Assembly (NCBI GenBank): GCA_015075365.1
Contig: JABTUN010000001.1
Coordinates: 1,736,001 to 1,800,000 of the forward strand
Source of the DNA: Verrucomicrobiaceae bacterium
GTDB lineage: Bacteria; Verrucomicrobiota; Verrucomicrobiia; Verrucomicrobiales; Verrucomicrobiaceae
Length of the DNA stretch: 64,000 bases
Direction of reading: 5' to 3'
A program made the translations under genes and the position numbers. The notes below the pieces were generated by a model. That model saw nothing but the letters and a program-made list of their open reading frames with translations, ran no database searches and was not told the DNA's origin. Positions within the stretch are counted from its first letter, which is position 1, and each line of letters begins with the position of its first letter. Positions 34,138 to 43,038 of the stretch are shown here, piece after piece.

Positions 34138-36585
34138 ATGAAAACGAATCTCGCATCGCTCGCGCTTTTGTTTGCGCTGACCGCCGCCGCTGAACTGCCG
34201 CCGGTGATCGAAGTCGAAGGACAGCCGCTGGCGGTGAATGCGCAGCGGTTGATGCAGGCGCTGGATTTTCTCGGCACACCGCTCGCGAGTGATGCGCGCG
34301 CGAAGCTGCAGGAAGCGATCGCGAAACGCGATGCGGCGGCGGTGCAGGCGGCGCTCGATCCGAATGTGCTGTGCGTGGTGGACATCAATCCGGAATCGCG
34401 GGTGAAGGCGGCGCGGGGTCCGGCGGCGGCGGGGATGCAGCAGGCGGGTTACATGCCGGTGCTGATCAAGGTGCTCAATCACGCGACGAGCGTGGCGAAG
34501 CTGCGCATCGGCAGCACGCAGGCAGGACCGTCGTATGCGGGCGTGGCGAAGGGCACGATGGAGCGCGAGCGGCAGACGCACTTGCGCGAGAACGAGAACA
34601 CGAAGAACGAGCATCGCTTCCTCGAGATCAGCGTGTTCGATTCGCCGCCGATGACGTCGAACCTGAGCGGTTTGGAGGTCGAATACGTCATCGCACTCAT
34701 CTATTCGAGCGAAGCAGGCAAACGCGAGGTCGTGCTGGCCTTCGACATCGGCCAGGGCACGCAGGATCTCGGTTTTCGCGCGGAAGTGCCGGTGCTGCTC
34801 GATGTGAAACCGGCGGTGGCGGTGAAACTCGACGTGAAGGACTATGACGACCGGCCGACGACGGCGCGATTGACCTTCACCGACGCGCAGGGTCACGTTT
34901 TTCCGCCGCAGGCACGTCGTCTGGCGCCGGATTTCTTTTTCCAGAAGCAGATCTATCGTGCGAACGGCTCCATAGTTCTGCTGCCGCCGGGCGAGTTCAC
35001 GATGGAGGCCTCTCGCGGGCCGGAATATCACACGGTGAAGACGAAGGTGACGGTTCCCACGGCGAAGGAGACGACGCTGCCGGTGAAGCTCAAGCGCTGG
35101 ATCGACGCAGCGGACTTCGGTTACTACAGTGGTGATCATCACATCCACGCCGCCGGTTGCGCGCATTACACGACGCCATCGGAAGGCATGAAGCCGGAGC
35201 ACATGTTCCAGCAGGTGAAGGGCGAAGGCTTGAACGTCGGCTGCGTGCTCGCGTGGGGTTACTGCTTCGACTATCAGCGGCAGTTCTTCGGGCCGAAGGT
35301 CGATCTGATCAGTGAACCGCTGACGCAGATGAAATACGACATGGAGGTGAGCGGTTTTGGCTCCGCGGCGCTCGGGCACATCTGCCTGCTGAACTTGCGC
35401 GAGCTGGTCTATCCCGGCGCCGACGGCATCAAGGGCTGGCCCACCTGGAACACGCCCGCGATGCGCTGGACGAAGCAGCAGGGCGGCTTCACCGGCTATC
35501 CGCACTCCGGCAGCGGCATGCAGGTGAATTCCGCCGTGGCGGCAAAGCGCATGCTTGAATTGCTCGATGCAAACAAGGACTCGCGGCTCACCGCTGATGA
35601 AACGAAGGATGCCCTGCTGCCGGAGCCGTTCGACAAGATCGACGCGGACCGCGATGGCGGCCTGAACGAGGCCGAGCTGCTCAACAGTCACGAGCGCGTG
35701 ATCGACCTGCTGCCCAACGTCGCCATTCCCGATGCCGGCGGGCACGAGATCTTCGTCACCACGGCGCATGGCGTGTGTGATTTCACCAGCGCGATGGACA
35801 CCGCGCGTTTGCTGGAGTGGAACGCCTGGTATCACCTCATGAATTGCGGGTTCCCGCTGAAATCCGCCGGAGAGACCGACTTTCCCTGCATGAGCGGCAC
35901 GCGTGTCGGCCAGGGGCGCACCTATGTGCAGCTCGGCAAGGTGGAGCGAGTGGATTTCGCACGATGGTGCGAGGCCATGGCGCTCGGCCGCGACACCTAT
36001 GTGAGCGACGGCTACGCGCACGCGCTCAACTTCGAGGTCGAGGGACAGCGCTCCGGCGGCGAAGTGAAGCTCGCGCAGCCCGGCCGCGTGAAGGTGAGCG
36101 TGAAAGTGGCCTTCAGCTCCGAAACGCCGCTCGAAATCGCCTACGGCGGCGCGGTGCCGGTCGCGGGAGCACGTTTGACCGGCGACACGGTGCATTATCA
36201 CGACACCACCGGCGCGCAGCCTTATGCGGGCGGCAAGCGCAAGATCGAACTGGTCGTGAACGGCCGCTCCGTCGCCACACGCGAAGTCATCGCCGATGAT
36301 CAAGCGCATGACATCACCTTCACCGCCGACATCGCACGCAGCAGTTGGGTGGCGGTGCGTCAGTTTCCCCAGGTTCACACGAATCCGATCAGCGTGACCG
36401 TCGCCGGACAGCCGATCCGCGCCTCGCGCCAGAGCGCGTTGTGGTGCCTGGCCTGCATCGAGCAGCTCTGGCGCATGCGTGAGAAAAACATCGCGCCCGC
36501 CGAGCGTGAGGAGGCCAAGCGCACCTTCGACGCCGCGAAGGAGATTTACCGGAAGATCGCCGCCCAGGCACCGGAAGGCAGTTGA
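34138..36585 (+). CDS. CehA/McbA-like metallohydrolase with an EF-hand insertion
   Basis: An 815-residue exported protein (signal MKTNLASLALLFALTAAAE). After an N-terminal beta-rich part, the PHP-like metal-binding motif GDHHIHAAG (Asp333, His334, His335, His337) opens a metallohydrolase domain of the CehA/McbA type, which continues through TGYPHSGSGM and IFVTTAHGVCDF. Between these, residues ~476-487 and ~501-512 hold two EF-hand loops (DANKDSRLTADE and DADRDGGLNEAE), so the catalytic domain carries a Ca-binding insert. The C-terminal beta domain ends in VTVAGQPIRASRQSAL. It is probably a phosphodiesterase or related hydrolase of secreted polymers. Confidence 0.75.
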   Translation: MKTNLASLALLFALTAAAELPPVIEVEGQPLAVNAQRLMQALDFLGTPLASDARAKLQEAIAKRDAAAVQAALDPNVLCVVDINPESRVKAARGPAAAGMQQAGYMPVLIKVLNHATSVAKLRIGSTQAGPSYAGVAKGTMERERQTHLRENENTKNEHRFLEISVFDSPPMTSNLSGLEVEYVIALIYSSEAGKREVVLAFDIGQGTQDLGFRAEVPVLLDVKPAVAVKLDVKDYDDRPTTARLTFTDAQGHVFPPQARRLAPDFFFQKQIYRANGSIVLLPPGEFTMEASRGPEYHTVKTKVTVPTAKETTLPVKLKRWIDAADFGYYSGDHHIHAAGCAHYTTPSEGMKPEHMFQQVKGEGLNVGCVLAWGYCFDYQRQFFGPKVDLISEPLTQMKYDMEVSGFGSAALGHICLLNLRELVYPGADGIKGWPTWNTPAMRWTKQQGGFTGYPHSGSGMQVNSAVAAKRMLELLDANKDSRLTADETKDALLPEPFDKIDADRDGGLNEAELLNSHERVIDLLPNVAIPDAGGHEIFVTTAHGVCDFTSAMDTARLLEWNAWYHLMNCGFPLKSAGETDFPCMSGTRVGQGRTYVQLGKVERVDFARWCEAMALGRDTYVSDGYAHALNFEVEGQRSGGEVKLAQPGRVKVSVKVAFSSETPLEIAYGGAVPVAGARLTGDTVHYHDTTGAQPYAGGKRKIELVVNGRSVATREVIADDQAHDITFTADIARSSWVAVRQFPQVHTNPISVTVAGQPIRASRQSALWCLACIEQLWRMREKNIAPAEREEAKRTFDAAKEIYRKIAAQAPEGS

Positions 36586-36635
36586 GCGCCATCTTCGCTG
36601 AAATCCGGCCGCATGGCCCTCGTTTCAGCGCGACC

Positions 36636-38420
36636 ATGATCCGCGCGCTCGTCTTTCTCGTCGCCCTTTGCCCTCTGCTCTTCGCGGCGCAGCCGAATCT
36701 GCTCATCATCACCACGGATGACATGAGCTGCGACTCGGTCGGCGTGTTTGGCTGCAAATTGAAAGACACGACGCCGAACATGGACCGCCTCGCGGCGCAG
36801 TCGTTGCGTTTCAACCATGCGCATGTTGTCGTCGGCAACTGCATGCCGTCGCGCAACGTGATGTGGAGCGGCAAATACCCGCACAACAACCGCATCGAGG
36901 GCTTCCGCGCGATGGGGAAGCAGGAGAAGGACTATCCCGTGCTCGGCGACCTGGTGAAGGAAGCGGGTTACTTCACCGGCATCCGGCACAAGGTGGAGCA
37001 TTCCACGCCCTACTCTCCCTTTCCATGGGACATCGTGCTCGGTGAAAAACGCGATGACGTGAAAAACGCCGCCTCTTGGGGTGTGGCGGCCACCCGGGGC
37101 ATCGATGCTGCGAAACAGGCCGGAAAACCCTTCTGCCTGCTGCTGAACATCGCCGATCCGCACAAGCCGTTCTATGCCGAGGGGAATCGCGGCCAGACCG
37201 TGCCGGATGAGAATGTGCCCGGCAAAGTCTTCACACCCGAGGAAGTGCCCATCCCCGGCTTCCTGCACGACGATCCTGTCATCCGCAAAGAACTCGCCCA
37301 TTACTACAGCAGCGTGCGCCGTGCTGATGACGCGGTGGGCGCGATCCTCGACTCGCTGAAAGCCTCCGGGCAGGAGGACAACACGATCATCGTCTTCCTT
37401 TCCGATCACGGCATGCCGCTGCCCTTTGCCAAAACACAGCTCTACCACCACAGCACGCGCACGCCGCTCATGATCCGCTGGCCCGGCGTCACGAAGCCGG
37501 GGGCGGTCGATGACGCGCACATGATCTCCACGGTCGATCTGCTGCCCACGATCCTCGACATGCTGCAAATCGCGCCGCCGGGCGGTTTCGACGGCAAATC
37601 CTTCGCCGCCGTGCTCAAAGGCGAAAAACAGCCGGAGCGCACGATGGTCTTCAAGGAGCACAACGAGAACGCCGGCGGCCAGAACACGCCCATGCGCGCC
37701 GTGCAGACGAAAGACTGGCTGTACATTTTCTCTCCATGGTCGAACGGCGCTCGCGTCATGAGCGGGGCCACCGCAGGCACCTCCACCTGCCGCCAGATGC
37801 GTGTGCTGGCGAAGACGAACGCGCAGATCGCCGCCCGCATCGATCTCTTCGATCATCGCGTTCCCGAAGAGGCTTATGAAGTGCGCTACGATCCTGATGC
37901 GCTGACCAACCTCATTGCCAAGCCGGAAAACGCCGCGCAGGCGGCCTCGCTGGAAAAGGCGCTGGAGGACTGGATGGTCAAAACGAATGACCCGCTGCTC
38001 GAAGTCTTCCGCAAACGGGATGACGCGGCGTTTCGCGAGCAGTTCATGAAAAGCCTCGAAGGGAAGCTGTTGAGCCGCAAAAACCGCAAAGCCGCCAACA
38101 AGGCCGCTCAAGTGCCTGCGGGCCTCATCAGCCTCGAAGTGCCTGAAACCATCGTGCGTGGGCAAAAGGCCACCGTGAAGCTCAAGCATCAGTTTCCAGC
38201 CGATTTGGGCGAAAAACCTGTCCAAGTGACTCTCAAAGGCGGCGGCAACGAGCGCATCGAACGCAAGGAGGTGAAGGCCAGCGGCACCGGCATCATCGAA
38301 GTCACCTTCGACATCCCCGCCGAAGTTCCGGGTGGCAAGATCATCTTCGCCGGTCTTGTCGGCAAGAGCATCAAGGACGCTCTGCAGCAACTCCAGACCA
38401 AGCCTGTGCCGGTGAAGTAG
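36636..38420 (+). CDS. secreted sulfatase (arylsulfatase family, Cys type)
   Basis: A 594-residue sulfatase with signal peptide MIRALVFLVALCPLLFAA. The formylglycine motif is NCMPSRNVMWSG with Cys69, to be oxidised by a formylglycine-generating enzyme encoded elsewhere. Metal-site residues appear in LLIITTDDMSCDS near the N-terminus and in IVFLSDHGMP. Such sulfatases desulfate algal or animal polysaccharides. The start was chosen at the signal peptide. The TAG stop codon is part of a GTAG that opens a short hairpin. Confidence 0.93.
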   Translation: MIRALVFLVALCPLLFAAQPNLLIITTDDMSCDSVGVFGCKLKDTTPNMDRLAAQSLRFNHAHVVVGNCMPSRNVMWSGKYPHNNRIEGFRAMGKQEKDYPVLGDLVKEAGYFTGIRHKVEHSTPYSPFPWDIVLGEKRDDVKNAASWGVAATRGIDAAKQAGKPFCLLLNIADPHKPFYAEGNRGQTVPDENVPGKVFTPEEVPIPGFLHDDPVIRKELAHYYSSVRRADDAVGAILDSLKASGQEDNTIIVFLSDHGMPLPFAKTQLYHHSTRTPLMIRWPGVTKPGAVDDAHMISTVDLLPTILDMLQIAPPGGFDGKSFAAVLKGEKQPERTMVFKEHNENAGGQNTPMRAVQTKDWLYIFSPWSNGARVMSGATAGTSTCRQMRVLAKTNAQIAARIDLFDHRVPEEAYEVRYDPDALTNLIAKPENAAQAASLEKALEDWMVKTNDPLLEVFRKRDDAAFREQFMKSLEGKLLSRKNRKAANKAAQVPAGLISLEVPETIVRGQKATVKLKHQFPADLGEKPVQVTLKGGGNERIERKEVKASGTGIIEVTFDIPAEVPGGKIIFAGLVGKSIKDALQQLQTKPVPVK

Positions 38421-38433
38421 CTGCAAATTGCAG
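38417..38433 (+). repeat. GTAG-hairpin overlapping the sulfatase stop codon
   Basis: GTAG is followed by CTGCAAATTGCAG, a 6-bp inverted repeat with a 1-nt centre. The stop codon TAG is the last three bases of GTAG. The downstream TCGAAG resembles the right stem of the element at 53653. Confidence 0.5.
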
Positions 38434-38453
38434 TCGAAGTTTTGAGTCATGGC

Positions 38454-38500
38454 GTCTGCCATATCAGACGTTCATTGACTCTATGTCCGATATGGCGGAC
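38454..38500. promoter_or_regulatory. two inverted-repeat operators upstream of hipBA
   Basis: GTCTG-CCATAT-CAGAC (38454-38469) and GTCCG-ATATGG-CGGAC (38485-38500) each have 5-bp inverted arms around 6 bp. Their centres are 31 bp apart, about three helical turns, and the second ends 8 nt before the hipB start. Paired operators for autorepression by the HipB antitoxin are expected in this family; the assignment is inferred. Confidence 0.6.
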
Positions 38501-38508
38501 ATTCTGCC

Positions 38509-38826
38509 ATGCCATCTGGTCCCTCATCGCTGCCTTTGCCCGTCAGTCGCGCTCTGCGCTCGCTCGGTCGTGATCTGGCTGTGGCGCGCAAGAAGCGCCG
38601 CATTTCCGCTGCTGAGATGGCGGAGCGTCTGTTCATCAGCCGCGACACGCTCTGGCGCCTGGAGAAGGGTGACCCCACGGTTGCCATCGGCACTCTAGCG
38701 ACAGCTTTGTTCGTGCTCCAGCTCCATGACCGGCTCGCCTCGCTTGCTGCCGCGAGCGGTGACGCGCTCGGTTTGGAGAAGGAGGCGGAACTTCTGCCGA
38801 AACGCATCCGGCGCGCCAAATCATGA
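38509..38826 (+). CDS. hipB: HipB-like XRE-family antitoxin/regulator
   Basis: A 105-residue protein with a central helix-turn-helix of the XRE/Cro type (AAEMAERLFISRDTLWRLEK, near residues 34-53, followed by GDPTVAIGTLATAL). It overlaps the start of the HipA-like gene by 4 nt (ATGA), the normal hipBA order. Two palindromic sites immediately upstream are likely operators. The pair sits between a sulfatase and a PSD gene, an accessory insertion in a catabolic cluster. Confidence 0.88.
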   Translation: MPSGPSSLPLPVSRALRSLGRDLAVARKKRRISAAEMAERLFISRDTLWRLEKGDPTVAIGTLATALFVLQLHDRLASLAAASGDALGLEKEAELLPKRIRRAKS

Positions 38827-40049
38827 CCACGGAAGTCCATATCGACTGGCAGGGCACGACGCATCTCGTGGGAAGGCTGCACACCCCGGATCGAGGTGTG
38901 TCGGCGTCGTTCGAGTATGATGCGGGGTGGTTGTCGCGTGCGGATGCCTTCGCTTTTGACCCGACTTCATTGCCGTTGCAGCGCCCTGCGCATCATGCGC
39001 CCGCATTGCATGGTGCGTTCCAGGATGCCGGGCCGGATCGCTGGGGCCGCATGCTCATCGAGCGCGCAGTGCGGAAGAAGGTGCTCACGCAGAAGCCCTG
39101 GCGTGATCTCGACTACGTGCTGGCCCTGGATGATGTCTCGCGCATCGGCGCGCTGCGCTTTCGTGAGGCGGGCGGCGATGTCTTTCTCGCTCCCACCTCC
39201 GGCAAACTGCCGCCGCTGGTGCGCCTGGGCAGCTTGCTGCACGCGGCGGACGCCATTCATCACGAGACGGAGACCGCGGCGGACTTGCGTTTCCTTTTGG
39301 CAGAAGGTTCACCGCTCGGAGGCGCGCGTCCAAAGTCTGCCGTGGTTTTGAAGGACGGCCAGCTTGGCATCGCCAAGTTTCCAAAGCCTGACGACGTGCG
39401 CGACATCGCGGCAGGTGAGATTCTTGCGCTCACGCTCGCGCGGCGGGCCGGGATGAACGTCGCGGATCACCAGCTCTTCACCGCCGCCGGTCGCAGCGTG
39501 TCCGTGATCACGCGTTTCGACCGCCAGGGCACGCGTCGCATTCCCTTCATCTCCGCCGCCACGCTGCTCGGTCTGCCGCAGGACCAGGGTGCGGCCTACA
39601 CCATGATCGCCGATGCCATCCGCCAGCATGGCGATGATGTGACGCGTGACCTTCATGAGCTCTGGCGGCGCATGGTTTTCGGCCTGCTCGCGAGCAACTG
39701 TGACGATCATTCGCGCAACCACGGCTTTCTAATGCATCGTCCGGGCCGCTGGTCCCTGTCTCCCGCGTATGACCTGAATCCCGTGCCCGAGATCGAACGC
39801 GCGCAGATGAACAAGACCGCCATTTCGGAGGACGATGACGAGCCCGGCATCGAGGCGGCTTTGCGCGTGGCGGCTCGTTTTGCATTGAAGCCAGCGCAGG
39901 CGAAACAGATCCTCCGTGAGGTCGTCACCGCGGTGCGATCCTGGCGCGATGTCGGCAGGAAACTGCGCATCAAGGCAGGCACCTTGTCCGCTTACGCCAG
40001 CGCCTTCGAGCACCCGCTCCTGGATGAGGCCGGGAAGCTGCTGCGTTGA
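38823..40049 (+). CDS. hipA: HipA-like serine/threonine kinase toxin
   Basis: A 408-residue HipA-family kinase. NCDDHSRNHGFLM (from residue 292) holds the catalytic Asp and the Asn that binds metal; Tyr316-Asp317-Leu (YDLNP) is the second metal site. The N-terminal part carries the HipA couple domain (DRWGRMLIE). Known HipA toxins phosphorylate glutamyl-tRNA synthetase and stop translation. Catalytic residues look intact. Coupled to hipB by ATGA. Confidence 0.92.
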   Translation: MTTEVHIDWQGTTHLVGRLHTPDRGVSASFEYDAGWLSRADAFAFDPTSLPLQRPAHHAPALHGAFQDAGPDRWGRMLIERAVRKKVLTQKPWRDLDYVLALDDVSRIGALRFREAGGDVFLAPTSGKLPPLVRLGSLLHAADAIHHETETAADLRFLLAEGSPLGGARPKSAVVLKDGQLGIAKFPKPDDVRDIAAGEILALTLARRAGMNVADHQLFTAAGRSVSVITRFDRQGTRRIPFISAATLLGLPQDQGAAYTMIADAIRQHGDDVTRDLHELWRRMVFGLLASNCDDHSRNHGFLMHRPGRWSLSPAYDLNPVPEIERAQMNKTAISEDDDEPGIEAALRVAARFALKPAQAKQILREVVTAVRSWRDVGRKLRIKAGTLSAYASAFEHPLLDEAGKLLR

Positions 40050-40132
40050 TCCGAATGATCCGAAGAAAGACAGCATGCCTGGGCCCCGATCTTTTCTTGT
40101 CCAAGACTCCTCCGATCCTGCCTTTCCAGCCC

Positions 40133-42916
40133 GTGCGCCGCCTTCTGCCCATCGGTCTTCTGCTCTCCGCGTCCGCCTCGGCGGCGGATGGCGTGGCGTT
40201 TTTTGAGAACAAGGTGCGACCGTTGTTGGTGAAGCACTGCTACGAATGCCACTCGCAGGAGGGCAAGGTGAAGGGCGGGCTGCTGCTCGACCGCAAAGAG
40301 GGCTGGCAGAAAGGTGGCGATGCCGGTCCGGCGCTCGTGCCCGGCCAGCCAGCAAAGAGTCTTATTCTCCACAGCGTGCGCTACGAGGATGAAGACTTGC
40401 AAATGCCGCCGAAGTCCAAATTGCCGCCGGAGGATATCGCGACGCTGGAGCAGTGGATCCAAATGGGCGCGCCTGATCCGCGCACGGAGGCGTTGGCTGC
40501 CGCGAAGCCGACCAAGAGTATCGACATCGAGTCTGCACGCCAGGGCTGGGCTTATCGTCCGCTTCAGAAGGCTGCGATTCCCGCCGTGAAGGACAAGGCG
40601 TGGCCGCGCAATGACATCGACGCGTTCATTTTGGCTGAGATCGAGTCCAAGGGCCTCAAGCCCGCCGCCGATGCCGATCTGCACACGTTGAAGCGCCGCC
40701 TCAGCTATGATCTCACGGGGCTTCCGCCTGACCAGAGTGACCTCAGTGACGTGACTGACTATGTGGAGCGTTTGCTGCAAAGCCCCGCCTTCGGCGAAAA
40801 ATGGGGCCGCCATTGGCTGGATCTCGCACGCTATGCCGATTCGAACGGCGGAGATCGGAACTACACCTTCTTCCAGGCCTGGCGTTACCGGAACTACGTC
40901 ATCGACGCCTTCAACCGCGACAAATCCTACTACGACTTCATTCGCGAGCAGATCGCCGGCGACCTGATGCCGTCGAAAAACGACGCGCAGCGACGTGAGC
41001 GCATGATCGCGCCGACTTTCCTCGCGCTGGGACCGAAGATGCTCACGGAGCGCGACAAGGAGAAGCTCCATCTCGACACGGTGGACGAACAACTCGACAC
41101 CATCGGCAAATCCATGCTCGGCCTGTCGCTCGGCTGCGCACGCTGCCACGACCACAAGTTCGATCCCGTCTCGCAGCGCGACTACTACGCGCTCGCCGGC
41201 TTCTTGCGCAGCACGGAGATCGTCATGGGCACGCGGAACGGCTGTGTGAACGTCGCTAGCTGGGTGGAGCAGGCGTTGCCGCAGCCCGGGCCCGCTTACG
41301 CCGAGCTGAAAACGCGTATCGCGCGGCTCGAGCTCGCCATGCGGCTCAAAGTGGAGCGTGATTTCATGGAGACGGTCGGCGGCAAAAAGACGCTCAACAA
41401 GCTGCCGCTCGCAGGCGTGATCTACGATGAATCCGCCGCGGAGCTGATTGGCGATTGGAAACAGTCAAACCTCTCCAAGAACCGTTTCGGCGACTTCTAC
41501 ATCCGCAACGACAAGCAGGGCCAGGGCATCAAGAAGGCCGTGTTTCGTGGGGCTTTGCCGGAGACAGGCATCTACGAGGTGCGTCTCGCCTATCCGGCGA
41601 AGGGCAACTGTGACAAGCGCGTGCCCATCACCGTCGAAGCCTTCGATGGCGTGCATGAGATCATCTTTGATCAAACCAAGAAACCGAGCATCGGCGGCCT
41701 GTTTGAGCCGATTGGCCGTTTTCACTTCGAAAAAGGCGGTCGCGTGAATGTCATCATCGGCACGCAGGGCACGAAGGATCATGTGATCGTCGATGCGGTG
41801 CAGTTCATCTCCGAAAAGGACATCGAGCGCGAATCCATGGCGCTCGCGATGGCTAATGGCAGCACCACCGGCGATCCGCTGCTGATGATGGACAGCGCCT
41901 CGCTCACGAAGGAGCTGACGAAGCAGATCGATGCGCTCAAAGACGCCGAACTCGCGATGACGCCGCGCGATTTCGCCGATGCGGGCGATGTGAACCTCCG
42001 CGTGCGCGGTGAGGTGACGCAGCTCGGCCCCAAGGTGCCGCGCAATTTCCTCAGCGTGCTCCACAAAGGCCCCGCGCCGAAAATTCCCGCCAGATCAAGC
42101 GGTCGCCTGCAACTCGCGAACTGGCTCACGAGCAAGGACAACGCCCTGCTTGACCGCGTGATCGTGAACCGCCTGTGGGCGCAGCTTTTTGGCCGCGGCA
42201 TCGTCAGCACCGTCGATAACTTCGGCGTTCAGGGCGAGAAACCCACGCATCCCGCGCTGCTCGATCACCTCGCCGCGAAATTCCGCGCCAGCGGCGGTTC
42301 CATCAAGACGCTGATCCGTGAGATGGTGCTCAGCCGCACTTATCAGCTCGTCGCCGAAGGCAAATCCGAGCGTGTGAGCACCGATCCCGAAAACAAACTC
42401 TTCGCGCGTCATTCGTATCGCCGCCTGACTGCCGAAGAAATCCGCGACAGCCTGCTTCAACTCACTGGCGAGCTGAAAAGCGAGCAGGCGAAGGCCACCG
42501 CGCTCACCTATGGCGAAGATCTCGATGATTTGATGAAGCTCGACGGTTTCACCCATCGCAGCGTCTATCTGCCCATCGCCCGCAACAACCTCGCGCCCGA
42601 TCTTGAGATCTTTGACGCAGCGAATCCTGAGATGACCGCCGGAGATCGTCCACTGACCACCGTGCCCACCCAGGCGCTCTATTTGCTCAACAGCCCCTTC
42701 CTGCAAAAACGCGCCGCGAGTCTCGCCCAGCAGGCCTACGCGATGCCGGAGCCGGTCGTGTGGCTGCATCAAGCCATCCTCGGTCACGCGCCAAGTGCTG
42801 ATGCGGCCAAGCGTGCGAACGATTTCATCGAACAAAGCGAAGGCGATCGCGAAAAGGCCCTCGCCGACCTCGCGCATGTGCTGCTCGCCTCCACGGAGTT
42901 CCTTTTCCTCGAATAA
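40133..42916 (+). CDS. planctomycete-type cytochrome protein PSCyt1-DUF1549-DUF1553 (PSD1)
   Basis: About 927 residues from a GTG start that places the signal peptide RRLLPIGLLLSASASAA first; an ATG at 40046, overlapping the hipA stop, would add 29 unlike residues. The haem motif CYECH (Cys36, Cys39, His40) belongs to PSCyt1, followed by DUF1549 (LKRRLSYDLTGLPPD, KWGRHWLDLARYADSNGG, a second CARCHDH haem motif) and DUF1553 near the C-terminus (RIVNRLWAQLFGRG-type block, TVPTQALYLLNSPF). A golvesin-like beta domain is inserted between them (GIYEVRLAYPAKGN, near residues 480-570). Typically found beside a DUF1501 gene, as here. Periplasmic electron-transfer or oxidative role, poorly defined. 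Confidence 0.9.
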   Translation: MRRLLPIGLLLSASASAADGVAFFENKVRPLLVKHCYECHSQEGKVKGGLLLDRKEGWQKGGDAGPALVPGQPAKSLILHSVRYEDEDLQMPPKSKLPPEDIATLEQWIQMGAPDPRTEALAAAKPTKSIDIESARQGWAYRPLQKAAIPAVKDKAWPRNDIDAFILAEIESKGLKPAADADLHTLKRRLSYDLTGLPPDQSDLSDVTDYVERLLQSPAFGEKWGRHWLDLARYADSNGGDRNYTFFQAWRYRNYVIDAFNRDKSYYDFIREQIAGDLMPSKNDAQRRERMIAPTFLALGPKMLTERDKEKLHLDTVDEQLDTIGKSMLGLSLGCARCHDHKFDPVSQRDYYALAGFLRSTEIVMGTRNGCVNVASWVEQALPQPGPAYAELKTRIARLELAMRLKVERDFMETVGGKKTLNKLPLAGVIYDESAAELIGDWKQSNLSKNRFGDFYIRNDKQGQGIKKAVFRGALPETGIYEVRLAYPAKGNCDKRVPITVEAFDGVHEIIFDQTKKPSIGGLFEPIGRFHFEKGGRVNVIIGTQGTKDHVIVDAVQFISEKDIERESMALAMANGSTTGDPLLMMDSASLTKELTKQIDALKDAELAMTPRDFADAGDVNLRVRGEVTQLGPKVPRNFLSVLHKGPAPKIPARSSGRLQLANWLTSKDNALLDRVIVNRLWAQLFGRGIVSTVDNFGVQGEKPTHPALLDHLAAKFRASGGSIKTLIREMVLSRTYQLVAEGKSERVSTDPENKLFARHSYRRLTAEEIRDSLLQLTGELKSEQAKATALTYGEDLDDLMKLDGFTHRSVYLPIARNNLAPDLEIFDAANPEMTAGDRPLTTVPTQALYLLNSPFLQKRAASLAQQAYAMPEPVVWLHQAILGHAPSADAAKRANDFIEQSEGDREKALADLAHVLLASTEFLFLE

Positions 42917-42917
42917 A

Positions 42918-43038
42918 GTAGCCATCTCGCTCCGCGAGATGAGCTGAACGCCACCGCATCATGACAACGCCCTCTTCCAATCGCCAGCCTGCCGCTTCGA
43001 TCATGCCGAATGCTCGTCTCGCGGAGCGAGACGGCTAC
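42918..43038. repeat. inverted pair of GTAG-hairpins (REPIN-like) spanning the DUF1501 start
   Basis: Copy 1 (42918-42941) is GTAG-C-CATCTCGC-TCC-GCGAGATG. Copy 2 (43015-43038) is inverted; its complement is GTAG-C-CGTCTCGC-TCC-GCGAGACG. Each stem is a perfect 8 bp, and the one difference (A-T versus G-C) is compensated on both sides. The first copy starts 1 nt after the TAA stop of the upstream gene; the second encodes residues 19-26 of the DUF1501 protein. Confidence 0.85.

Noticed and set aside
33787..36378. 863-codon minus-strand open frame opposite the metallohydrolase
   Set aside because: Rich in His/Arg/Leu, no domain, fully overlapped by a gene with clear catalytic and EF-hand motifs.
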